Source of the DNA: Chara braunii
Taxonomy: Eukaryota > Streptophyta > Charophyceae > Charales > Characeae
Assembly: GCA_003427395.1 (NCBI GenBank)
Contig: BFEA01000003.1
Span: 323,547 to 355,146 of the forward strand
DNA length: 31,600 nucleotides
Direction of reading: 5' to 3'
In this document: positions 9,843 to 19,227 of the stretch, in pieces
How positions within the stretch are numbered: position 1 is the stretch's first letter
How the letters are laid out: the number at the start of each line of letters is the position of its first letter
Notes under the pieces: model-generated
What the model was told of the DNA's origin: nothing
What the model saw: only the letters and a program-made list of their open reading frames with translations
The model's database searches: none
Translations under genes and position numbers: made by a program

Positions 9843-11646
9843 GAGCGGACGCCTGCGAGGATCCGAAGGACAGTAACTATGCCTGAGCAGGACGAGAGAC
9901 TAATCGAATTATCTAGCTGGGTTCCTCCGAAGTCTTCCTCGGGGCAGCTGTTGACATACCTGCTGATCATCCCCGAGCGGAGTCATTGTTGCCTAGGATG
10001 GTCACTATGGCCAGCGCTGGTGCTGTTGCTAGGTGCTCGAGGGACGGCCGCGGCGAAGGAGAATTACTATTGTCTTATGCTTTACGACCGGTCAGAGTGT
10101 GATCAGTAGGTAACATAGTGTTGCTGTTGACTGGGCATGCCTGATGGGAAGCCAGCATTGGTCGAAGAAGATTGTTTGGGCGACAGTTGTTGGGTTTGAT
10201 GGAGTGGTTGGCCGCGTGGTTATCTCAGAATCTGAGCTAATTACTGCAGCAAGCAGGGTTCCAGCCTTTCGTTCGGGCTGTCGTCCTATCGTTTGAGCCT
10301 AGCGGTTTTCTGATCAAGGCTACGATGTTGAAGACTTGGGAGTGATCGGTTTTAACTCGGGGTGGTGCCGACTCATCAGTTTGGCTACAGGGCTCGGCAG
10401 GGGGGACGGAAAGCTATTGTGGGAGATTGGGGCGATGTTGTACTGGCGCCGTGCCTTTGATATGCTGCTGCAGAGTTTCATTATGCCACTGTTTGTGCAC
10501 CTTACTAAGGTGTCGTGCCCACGCTGTTGTGTTTTGCAGTGGACACAGCTGCGGAGGTTGCTGTGTTTCCACCGAGCCTTGCTGAGCAATACTGTTGGGG
10601 TTCTCCCTGCGCATTGCATGCACACTTAGTAGGTTGTGCACGTTGCTGCGCAAGTCACTATGTTACGCTGTGCTTTTCGCCGTATTTCGCGCTGTGTTGT
10701 TGTATCTCCTACAACACACTTTGTCGTTCTCTTGCTGTGCTCGCTGTGTGCGCACATTTGGCTGCATATCGCAGCGTGCGATCACTGCGTTTGCTGGATT
10801 ACTGCGTACGGTCGCTACGTTCGCAAGGTTGCAGTGCGGCGGAGTAAGTCGCCGCAGTTGGCATTGTGCGTTGCTGCGGTACCTTGATGTGCAAGGTTGC
10901 TCTGCGAGCAGTTTCAGTTGAGTTTGCTGAATTTGAATGCGTCTTGAATGGAGCACATGGGTGTATTCTAGTAGAATGCAACCATTTCTAGGTTGCGTAG
11001 CGACGTTTTAGTCAGAGGAAGAGGTATGGCGACTTGAGGGAATGGTTCGGCTCTACACAAGGGTTATTGCTGCGGGCGGGAGGACTGTCAGAGTGTGGTT
11101 ACTCTGCGTTCTGGCTGCGGTTCGGTCATCCTTGCTACGATCTTGGCCACCATTGCGGGGCCCTCAGGCGATCCAAGATTTTAAGGCCCTCTCCTGCGAG
11201 TTGAGTCTGTCCCTCTTTTGGATCTCGAGAGTCTAACTTCTATCCTTCTTAGTCTAAGTCTAGTCTGAGGTTACGAGAGGAAGGCGGCAGGCGGGATTGC
11301 AACCCGTAGGACCGCAGCAAGACCTTGTGGGAGGTCCACCCACCAATTGCGGGAGCTCTGTCGGAACCAGGCGGGGTTCTTGAGGCAGGGAACTTCAGGT
11401 ATAACTTTCGTCTGACGCATGTGATCCTATCCCCTAAAAAGTGTTATTCCCTTTGGGTATTTGAATATAACTAGAAAATATTCTTACTTTTTATTTTTGT
11501 TATGTATGTCAGGACATGCTTTGTGAAAGAAAAATTAACAAAAATGTATGAGAAGTCAGATAACCCTTCGAGAGAACTCAGACAAGTGAATTGGGGGGAA
11601 GGTGGGAGAAAGGAGTTTTGCATGCTTTGACCCGGTCAACTCAAAG
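9843..11646. other. Insertion interior, no gene recognised
   Basis: Overlapping frames at 10.3-10.95 kb on both strands are rich in Cys, Leu and Arg and arise from TGC/TGTTG-rich DNA. None has a domain signature. 11.4-11.6 kb is AT-rich. Confidence 0.45.
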
Positions 11647-12883
11647 CTGAGCCCCTCCGGGTGGATGTGGGCTCAGTGCTATGTTTTATTGATGTTTGCT
11701 GGATTGAGTGATTGGCTTTCATGGCTGGTCCTACCCGGGTAGGATGGATCAGCCGTTGTTTTTTTTTTAGGGTTTCTGAACAGGAGGATGGGCACCCTGG
11801 GTAGGGAAGGCTCAGATTCCTTATGTTATCTTAATGAGTTGAGGTGCATGTTTTTTCTAAGGGAACAAGGGCATGAGACTAAGTGTATCCTAGGGTTAGG
11901 GCGGCTTGGCCATAAGCCACGAATTAATTGGTCAACCAGAGTAAAAAATTTGATACATATACTATTTGAACTTATATTTCTGACAGACCGGGCACCCTGG
12001 GTAGGGAAAGCCAGTCAATAAGTCAGGTAGAGCAAAGGAAGAAAAGGAAATAGATGAAGAATAAAAAGAAATAACTCGGCGAACTGAACGTACCCTAGGG
12101 TTAGGGCGGTTCAATTGTATGCTCGTGATAACATTAAGGAGCAGAGAGTTAGTATAAATGTGTTTTTATTTTTCCCTTCTAAACATGAGGCAGGATCGGA
12201 AGTTCCAATTGTTGGAAAGGTCCGATCGAATGCCTAACAAGAGAAAGAAAGACATGAAGTTGTGCAAGTATTGTTTCATATTAACTGTTGTTATGGCTAA
12301 CTAGGCGTACCCTAGGGTTAGGGCGGCCTAGCGATATGCCTTTGTCGTTAATGTCTCGTGAGTTGGACGTACCTTAGGGTTAGGGCGGTCCGATTTTTTG
12401 TCGTTTTATACTTGTTCAGGTAGGTTAGGCACACCCTAGGGTTAGGGCAGCCTGATCACATTGCCTTATGTAACTGTTATGGCTAACTAGGCGTACCCTA
12501 GGGTTAAGGCGGCGTAGTGATATGCCTTTGTCGTTGATGTGTTGTAAGTTGGACGTACCCTAGGGTTAGGGTGGTCCAACTTTTTGTTGTTCATGCTGAT
12601 GTTCAGGCAAGTTAGGCCTACCCCTGGTAGGGATGGTCTAATGTTATGCCATATGTAAATTTGTTTAGGGCAGGCTGGGCACACCCTAGGGTTAGGGCAA
12701 CCCAATCCTGTGCTTCATGTCGTCAGTTAAGGAGGAGCCAGACGTAGTACCCTAGGGTTAGGGCAGTCTGGTCATATGCTTTATGTTATGTTGGGCACAC
12801 CCTAGGGTTAGGGCAGTCCAGATGTGCGTACCTTATTTGTTTAGGCAGGTCAGACATACCCTCTAATTAGGGTGAGTCTGATC
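11647..12883. repeat. Array of about 16 hairpins with compensating stems
   Basis: Units at irregular spacing (about 50-190 bp) each have a core like ACCCTAGGGTTAGGG(C) or CCCGGG/CCCTGGGTAGGG, enclosed by inverted arms that differ between units but pair within a unit. Examples are CTGAGCCC/GGGCTCAG (11647-11676), TGAAC/GTTCA (12085-12113), CTAGGC/GCCTAG (12301-12331), AAGTTGGAC/GTCCAACTT (12546-12582), CCAGAC/GTCTGG (12738-12771) and TCAGAC/GTCTGA (12850-12881). Several pair only with G.U, for example TTGGGC/GTCCAG (12791-12821), TTAGGCC/GGTCTAA (12612-12641) and TGGGC/GCTCA (11789-11814). A degenerate ATATGCCTTATGT-like spacer often follows the hairpin. A satellite of a structured repeat is the plain description; its function is unknown. 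Confidence 0.85.
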
Positions 12884-14640
12884 ATATGCCATAGGAAAGG
12901 GGGACTTAAAAGGGAAAGGAACTGATAGATGTAACGAACTACTTGGGCCAAACTGATGTGGGATTGTGAGAGATGTTTGTTTATGCATGCTTGTAGGCTC
13001 TCACTCTGGGGCGTCTTTTCGATAGGTTAGCTGCTTAGATATTTGCCAAGTGTTGGAGCCATAGGTAGATGAGATGGATGATGGGAGGGAGAGCTTGGGA
13101 TAAAGATAAGATTGATCTTACGTGAAGATAGAGTTGACGATAGCTCACAATACCATCTTCCGAAAGGGGATCGTGTAAACTATCTTCAATCCTAACTATC
13201 AAGTAAATGTCACAAGTTAGTCCCAAGTATAACTTCGCTTGGTCGTTCTGTTTTCAACTTTGTATAAATCTTGGCAGCCTCCTGCTCCTACGGGAAGCAA
13301 TGCCGAAATTTCATAGAATTTGAGGAGTTAGAATATTTTTAGGTAGGAGAAACTTGGCAAATCCAGCCTGAATAGGGGAGATGCTGCCAAAATTCTCGTT
13401 GATTTAGTATTAGTAAGGGAAACTAAACATAAAGGTTAGTAGAGGAGCTAGGTTATGAATTGGGAGTATTCTCCATGTGGCTTGAATATAGTAAAGGTTT
13501 ATCTTTGGCGTGTATTGTGATGCAGATTTTCGTATACGATTGAAGGCTTGACCTGCTCAGCTTGATCCTTCAAAGGATCGCTATTCTGTTATCTTTTTGA
13601 TAACGGGTCGTTTTCCGGCTCAACTCTAATTCATTCTCGCTCCTCAACCTAAAAGCCTTAGCCCCTGTGGTTTGAAAAGTTTATTTTGGGTTTTTACCCG
13701 GAGTTTATTGAATGGCCATTTAAAAAGGACTGAGTGTTTTATTTTGGGAGGTTGGACAAAGGTTGGGGTTTGTGTGGATAAGGCAAAGGGGTGTGAGCGC
13801 AGAGAATGGTATAAGTTAACCCCGTGTAGTGTGTGCACTGTCGATGTGGATCTTTGATGTGATTGCAGGTATGTTTTGTGAGTTGAATCCAGACTTGATT
13901 TTGTCAATGATTATATATATACTTTTGAAGGAAGCCGCACTGTGATTGTGAGAGTGATCGTCTCCTATCTCATAAATTTTATATCATATTTTCTTGGGCC
14001 CACACGACCCATTGAGGCCGCGTACAATGATTAAATAAGTTCTTCACCGGGAGAAAAGAAAGATCTCTTTCTTAGCTCCTGCTTTTTAGAATTAGTATGG
14101 TTGGACGCTGTAGTCCGTGGCAACTGTCAAAGTCAAACCCCTTGATCTCTGCACATACCTCCGCTGAGGGAGCATGGTGCGAGAACCAAGAGCTCGACCG
14201 TCACGACAGCACTGAAGTTGTCTACTCAACCCCTCTCCACAGGGTGCAGAAGAGGGTGTGGTCTTCAAACGCTCTTGGCGGTTGTCTAGTGTCGAGAGAA
14301 TAACCCCTCAAAGCGCTTGTCAGTAGACACTTGAGTGTTGAACATGACCCTCGAGATTATCAAGGGTCGCGCGATTATGAGTACTACATAGTACCCCATC
14401 AGTGCGAATGCTCACATATGCACGCATGGCTGGTCAATATGAGAAGGTCATGCGCCCGCCCAACTTTTTGTACTAATTTCAGCATGCGATGCCTATCTGA
14501 CTCTCGCTTCAGAAGGTTATGGGTTGGATACTATAAAGAGATTGGGAGTGTTCGGTTTATTTTTGTTGTTTATGTGTGTGCGTGCGTGAGTTACTCTAAA
14601 TTTTGTGGCGTAACGCGTGGTGTGTGTGATGCATCCTAGT
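12884..14640. other. Insertion interior, no gene recognised
   Basis: AT-richer sequence with short frames only. Two neighbouring hairpins lie at 13564-13579 (GATCCTT/AAGGATC) and 13588-13604 (GTTATC/GATAAC with a T5 loop). No coding motif was found. Confidence 0.45.
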
Positions 14641-15025
14641 CGACCGACGTCGAATCTCGTTTAGGACCTCAGCCCCCCAGTGCGTCGATTCGCGTATGGG
14701 TTCGATTTTGGGCGTTGACCGTGCGTGCCCCCTATGCTACAGCGAACGAGAAACGCCCTCGGCTGGGCCGCTTCTGCGATTGCATACGAAACGCCTTCAC
14801 ATGTGGTTCAGTAGCTCGGCGGGGATACGCCCACCTAAGGGATGGTGACAGCTCCCTCAGGTGGAGGTAAGACGTGCCTCGCGTGACTCTGTCCTGTCGT
14901 AGGGGCTCGCGAGAGGTACCGCTGGCGCACTCGGTCGGAGCGGCAAACGCTCTCTGCGACAAGTCCTGCAAAATCCTGCGTGACGAGGCCGGGAGGGTCC
15001 CCGTGCGGGACCGACGCGCTGGACA
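14641..15025. other. GC-rich right end of the 8.12-kb insertion
   Basis: Markedly more GC-rich than the preceding 1.7 kb. It contains a hairpin CCACCTAAGGGA/TCCCTCAGGTGG (about 14831-14864) and the terminal hairpin at 14996-15012. Overlapping minus frames here follow from the GC-rich composition; no domain is seen. Confidence 0.5.
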
Positions 15026-15329
15026 CCGCAGGTCAACCACACACACTTGTTTGCATGCAGGTACCCAAACAACTTTAGGTCCAAGGGAGAAGTCCGCAAC
15101 TGCACAATCCAGGCCTTCAGTTGTGAGTCAATCTGGACGACTGAGGGGAAATACATTGAGGCCAGACAGCCTCGCCGGCTGTTACTTAAGGCATGCCAAG
15201 TATTCAGTCTGGCCATGGTGCTTTGACGTTGGCTCGATTTGGACAAATGTTGGCTTCATGCTGGCTGTGCACACTCGTTGCGGACGGCGGCAGAAGGTGG
15301 AGGCGGCATGTTGGTGCTTCTTCAATGCA

Positions 15330-15560
15330 CTATGGCATGCTGATGTGGCGCTGCCTCCGGTATATGTGGCGATGCCTCTAGTCTACGTGGCATGTTGACG
15401 TGGTGTTGCCTTTGATATATGTGGCGCTGCTTTTGGTCTACGTGGCATGCTGACGTGGCGCGGCCTCTGGTATATGTGGCGCTGCCTCTAGTCTACATGG
15501 CATGCTGACGTGGCGTTGCCTCTGCTATATGTGGCATGCTGACGTGGTGCTGCTATTGGT
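15330..15560 (+). repeat. LTR minisatellite (GTGGC-rich)
   Basis: Degenerate units of the type CATGCTGACGTGGCGCTGCC plus TCTGGTATATGTGG. The same family occurs at about 22740-23030 and, in its most regular 34-bp form, at 24119-24475. Confidence 0.8.
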
Positions 15561-15736
15561 TTCCATTGATGATGTGGCATATGCCACCCATGGCATTGTC
15601 CACGCTGTTTACATGAGGTGACTTGATGCTAGGAGGAGGAAGATCGGGATCTATGGATGTAGGGAATCGGGTACTCACGTGTGGTTGACGTCGTCACTGG
15701 AAATCTGTTGCGACTTCAGGGTCTTCATGAGATAAA

Positions 15737-15750
15737 GTGCCACGTGGCAC
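15737..15750. promoter_or_regulatory. G-box-centred palindrome in LTR
   Basis: GTGCCACGTGGCAC is a perfect 14-bp palindrome around CACGTG, the plant G-box bound by bZIP/bHLH factors. It is conserved in the solo LTR (24655-24668) and has one change, CACGCG, in the 3' LTR (23169-23182). A regulatory role is inferred. Confidence 0.5.
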
Positions 15751-16001
15751 TATTGTGTGTGATCAAGGATATTATCATTGATGAAGTGATGTGGAAAGAA
15801 GCCCGAAGAAGGAGAGGGATCTGAAGGGTTATTACTGTGTTATCTCTCTTCCTCTCCTTTGTCTATTCTCCCTCCACTCTCTTCTCTTTTTGGTATTGAG
15901 TTGCTGTTTGAGATATCATGATTTGGAGACTTTCATGCAGATATTGAAACTACAGTGGATTGACGATTTCTGAGTATCTATCAGACTGGTTCATTACAAT
16001 T

Positions 16002-16014
16002 TGGTATCGAAGCA
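16002..16014 (+). other. Primer-binding site of element B
   Basis: TGGTATCGAAGCA starts 3 bp after the LTR end. The first seven bases match the usual plant PBS for initiator Met-tRNA (TGGTATCAGAGC), after which it diverges, so the primer tRNA is uncertain. Confidence 0.75.
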
Positions 16015-16829
16015 ACTCTTCATCGCAATCAATAGTTTGTTGTCAGGTGCTGACGTAGCACCCAGGTAAGTGGGATGTGCCGCGTGTGCAATATGAAGCA
16101 CGTTTATTAATGCGCGCGGTTATGCTGCAAGTCTACACATGGTAATAGTGCACCTGCGAGCAGCCGTCCTTTGAAGATGATGACNAAGCTGCGTTGAAGA
16201 TTTCAAGATACCAAGGAGAGCTTCGTTGGCAATGTGCTAGCGTGGCGTTGGTACAGACAGAGAAACTGGTATCGCTGATAAGGCACATTATTTATGTTGA
16301 TGTGCTGATTGATATGGTTCACCAGTGTTGAGAGTGTGACAGGTTTGTGTTGCTGACGTGGCATCCCCCCGTTGTAGACCTGTTAGGTCCTTGATTTGCT
16401 GATGTGGCACACTCTTTGAGTTGTTGTGTTGGCATGTCAAGGGTGACACGTGGCATGCAAAGACTGTGTTGAGGATTGCATTGCTTCTGTATAGTAGGAG
16501 CTAACCATTGATTGTATTGTTGTGTTGGTTTTCTACTTACCTATTGTTTATCTGTGGTTGTACTCACAATTGTGTTGTTGTCTTGATCACACTTATTGTG
16601 GCTGCGGTAGTTGTACATTTAGTAGAACGTCATCATACATAGATCAGACAGTTGAGGTTAGAACAAGATTTTATTTCTGTTTCCTGAATTTTTGTCTATT
16701 TCTTGCTGAAGAAATTTGAATCGGTGTGACCGTGGAATTTATTATTGAGACATTATTGTTTATTTATTGTGCGGAAAACACATATGAAGATGTTTTTCTT
16801 GTGGAACTATCTGCGTCTTTCCATTCTGA
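16015..16829 (+). other. Untranslated leader of element B
   Basis: Between the PBS and the gag frame. No coding motif is seen. It contains scattered TGACGTGGCA-like words similar to the LTR minisatellite (for example 16240, 16345 and 16450) and one unresolved base at 16185. The gag frame becomes open only after a stop at 16827. Confidence 0.55.
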
Positions 16830-17807
16830 CTCATTTCATTCCTACCTATCCCTGTCACCTTCTTTGCTGATGAGGAAGGTGAACTCCGAATCCGTAATCA
16901 GATTGAAGACCGACGACAGATGATGCTAGGTCGTCTTCAACAGCTCATGAATGAGCTTCATGGTGCTGGAGCCATGGCTGAACAACACGTACGCAGCCAG
17001 TTCGATCTGCGTGTTGCAAAAACCAAACTTGAAGAGGATGTTACGGCTGTTCAGATGATGGAGGCCAGTACAAGGGTGCAATGGACTATTGATCAGGGCC
17101 GAATGACCCTTGATCAATTTGTCGTCGAGGAGCTGGCGAAGATCGCTGCAGACAAGCCGAAAGAAGTATGGGAAGTGAAAGAAAAAAGGCAGGAAGAAGT
17201 AAGAAGGTCAAAACCAAATGAGGATACAATGTTGGCCAACATTAGATAATTGGAAGAAGCATTGAACGCAGAAAGAAAAAGAATGGATGAGTACCGAAGG
17301 ATAAAAATCGAGAAAGAACGACGAGAAAGAAAGGTGGAAGAGATTAGGTGACAATTTCACATAGAGAGAACAAAAATTGGTCTTGCACCTGTTTTTGACA
17401 ACTTGATGGCCTATCTAGCACACCTTGAACTAAAGATTGATAACAACACCGCTACATTGGAGTCGGTGTTGAGACTGGTGGAAGGGAAAGGTAAAGTGTC
17501 AGTTGAGGAGGAGGCTAAGGGGAAAGAAAAGAAAGAACCCCATGACAAGTTGATGAAAAATGCAATGCGGGAGGAGGACAAACCCGGACCCTCGCAGAAG
17601 AAAGAAGAACCGGTTAAGAAAGAAGAGCCGGTTAAGGAAGTCGAAAAGGAAAGCAAAAGTTAAGACGAAATTGTCGTTTACCTACAACAACAAAAAGGAA
17701 GAAAACTTGTTGTTGTGGATTGCCGAAATTCAAACTTATATAGGGACAACACCCATGAAACCTGAGAGTTAGGTTGCTTTTTCCACGTCTTTCGGCTAGC
17801 CAGAGAG
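16830..17807 (+). pseudogene. Gag N-terminal part (element B)
   Basis: One frame runs from about 16830 with ADEEGELRIRNQIEDRRQMM, then a long heptad-rich, highly charged coiled-coil region (MLGRLQQLMNELHG to RKVEEIR), then a Lys/Glu-rich tail (KKEEPVKKEEPVKEVEKE). In-frame stops occur at 17247, 17349 and 17661. After a +1 shift the capsid-like start KLSFTYNNKKEENLLLWIAEIQTYIGTTP is seen, ending with GPER-like residues at about 17807, where a foreign insertion starts. The gag core resumes at 18383. The first ATG of the track (16920) is probably internal because upstream residues in frame look coding. Confidence 0.75.
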
Positions 17808-18383
17808 AGTCGTGACCAACGCCCAGAGAATATGTCGACGAGGGCGCAGCACTATTACGAGCTCAATATATACGAGTGTTATTTTGTGAGATTACCCGGA
17901 TCTTGGCGACCATAGGCTCCGCCAGGCGGCGGCCCATAAGTTCCCAATTTTAAGAGAATTCTCGCTAAGATAACAGTTCCAGCGGTGGGTGCTTCTACAT
18001 GAGCTTCAGGTAACCAAATATGAACTGGTACCATAGGTACTTTCACTGCAAAAGATGCAAAAAAAGCAATCCATAGCAATATTTGACGTCGTTCACGTTC
18101 TCTCAACGAAGAAGAAAGACCTCCGCGGATCTTATCCGGAGGAAGGCTCTTGTTCGTCTGCGGAATCTGGCTGACCCTCTTCGCTGCCTGTAAGGGTTGG
18201 TTTCCCTCCCCAACTACTATAGGGCCTCCGTGTTGCAACCTAAGTTGGTGACGGAATTGCACAAATTTATGGCTTGGATCAAGTAATGGCAGGAGAATTG
18301 CGTGAATTTGAAGATCGTGTCGTGAGATGTTGGGTTAAGTCTTATAACTAGCGCAACCCTCGTTTTGTGTTGCTAAGAGAGTG
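17808..18383. other. About 576-bp insertion in gag containing mitochondrial DNA
   Basis: The gag text breaks at ..GCCAGAGAG (17799-17807) and resumes at GCCAAGGAA TGGGTGCTGG (18384 onward). The nine-base edges are similar, as expected for a diverged short duplication or for filler DNA at a repaired break. Inside lie the nad4 segment (17931-18094) and flanks that I cannot assign. The right third (18180-18380) shows no motif. Confidence 0.7.
17931..18094 (-). pseudogene. nad4: Mitochondrial nad4 fragment in nuclear DNA
   Basis: nad4 encodes a proton-pumping membrane subunit of respiratory complex I. The minus strand reads [39 protein letters not shown], then [15 protein letters not shown], an unmistakable stretch of the ND4 core with the conserved [12 protein letters not shown] motif. 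Plant ND4 usually has AGSVILAGILLK, so Thr and Arg here are substitutions. Homology stops after GTYG, where FLRF is expected, and before ERRQ. Only about 54 codons are present and both neighbours differ from nad4. It is a nuclear mitochondrial insertion, not a gene. Confidence 0.88.
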
Positions 18384-19189
18384 GCCAAGGAATGGGTGCT
18401 GGCCGAAGCCAATGCCACTGGCTTTGAAGACGTTGGTGAGTGGGCGAAAACACTGAATCTCAGGCAATTTTCCAAAAGATTAAAGAGAGATTCCTGGATA
18501 AGACGACGACCGATAAGGCCTTTCACGAACTTACCACCATTGGCCAGAAACGTTGGACTTCGGTTGAAGCTTTGTTGCGTGAAGTTGATCGTTTGTTGCA
18601 GGTACCTGGACTGAACCTACAGGACAACCAGGTTTTGTATATCTACTCACGCGCATTGCCTGAGCCCATTGACGGACAACTCGTGGCTGAATCGAAGTTT
18701 GGTAAATATAATTATCGGCAGTTTCGCGATTTCGCCCTCCAGAGAGAGCAGATGACCGCACAAGTAAAGGGGTCATATGCTTCGGTAGTGAAATCGGGAC
18801 CGGTTGGTGGATATGGCAAGCGGGTCCTTTGGCGGCAAAAGCGTCAGGACCAAATGCTTGTGTTATTTGACGACAAGACCGTAGAAAAGTTACCCCTCGA
18901 TGAGTCTAAGGGAGGAGGAGGGAACAGCAGCAGTGAGTCGGGGAAGGGTGACGTCACTGCTGTCATGGCCAACAAGGGAGGCCAAAATCGGTGGAAGAAG
19001 AAGAAGAGGCCACGCTCGTTTCTCGAGCATCCCGACATTGCATTCGGGAGACCCTGGAAAAAGATGAACATGACCCGTGAGGAATGGCAGTCCAAGATGG
19101 ATAACCGCAAGTGCCTCAAGTGTGGCACAGTGGGACATGTGATAGCGTGGTGCCCACTTATTAGAAATCCAAAAGCAAGCAACCAGTAG
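18384..19189 (+). pseudogene. Gag C-terminal part with zinc knuckle (element B)
   Basis: The capsid domain resumes with AKEWVLAEANATGFEDVGEW. After a one-base shift near 18440-18475 it continues with FQKIKERFLDKTTTDKAFHE, RWTSVEALLREVDRLLQVPG, QVLYIYSRALPEPIDGQLV and YRQFRDFALQREQM. A basic linker precedes a CCHC zinc knuckle CLKCGTVGHVIAWC (C-x2-C-x4-H-x4-C) at about 19110-19155, which binds the element RNA. The frame ends with a normal stop at 19187-19189, and protease follows after a short gap. This is a clear Ty3/Gypsy gag. The frame from 18440 itself is intact, unlike the N-terminal half. Confidence 0.88.
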
Positions 19190-19227
19190 GAGTAGCGTTT
19201 GCTCCTACTTAATCGAAGGGTTTAAGG

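Larger units (their letters stand above)
6905..15025. mobile_element. 8.12-kb insertion in the LTR, family unknown
   Basis: Defined by the interrupted LTR and a 4-bp direct repeat CCGC on both sides. The left end is TGTCGGCGCG. The right end, read on the minus strand, is TGTCCAGCGCG, a short imperfect terminal inverted repeat. Behind each end lies a hairpin: ATACCCTT/AAGGGTAT at 6916-6933 and GGTCCC/GGGACC at 14996-15012. TG...CA ends would also suit an LTR element, but I see no matching long direct repeat at the two ends. No transposase, integrase or RT motif is seen inside. A 4-bp duplication with TGT..ACA ends would fit Ginger-like DNA transposons or a retroelement derivative; neither is proven. 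It could also be composite. Confidence 0.7.
15026..15998 (+). mobile_element. 5' LTR of element B, right part
   Basis: Resumes LTR homology at CCGCAGGTCAA and runs to TTCATTACA at 15998, matching 22440-23437. Relative to the 3' LTR it lacks about 13 bp (the CTCGAGTGAG block near 15190) and differs in minisatellite copy number at 15330-15560. It is followed two bases later by the primer-binding site. Confidence 0.93.

Noticed and set aside
10320-10960. Cluster of overlapping frames on both strands
   Set aside because: All are short and Cys/Leu/Arg-rich and overlap in several phases, as expected from TGC/TGTTG-rich DNA; no motif is present.
11647-12883. Telomeric or interstitial telomere repeat (TTAGGG-like words)
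   Set aside because: GGGTTAGGG occurs once per unit inside a palindromic core and never as a head-to-tail run; the unit is a hairpin, not a telomere array.
11647-12883. CRISPR-like array
   Set aside because: Spacing is irregular, the repeat is degenerate, the spacers are related to one another and the context is eukaryotic.
6714-15998. Helitron as the cause of the LTR interruption
   Set aside because: Helitrons insert between A and T without target duplication and end in CTRR; here CCGC is duplicated and the ends are TGTC..GACA.
17879-18262. 127-codon minus frame as a functional nad4 gene
   Set aside because: Only about 54 internal codons match ND4; the ends are unrelated, and it lies inside a dead retrotransposon.
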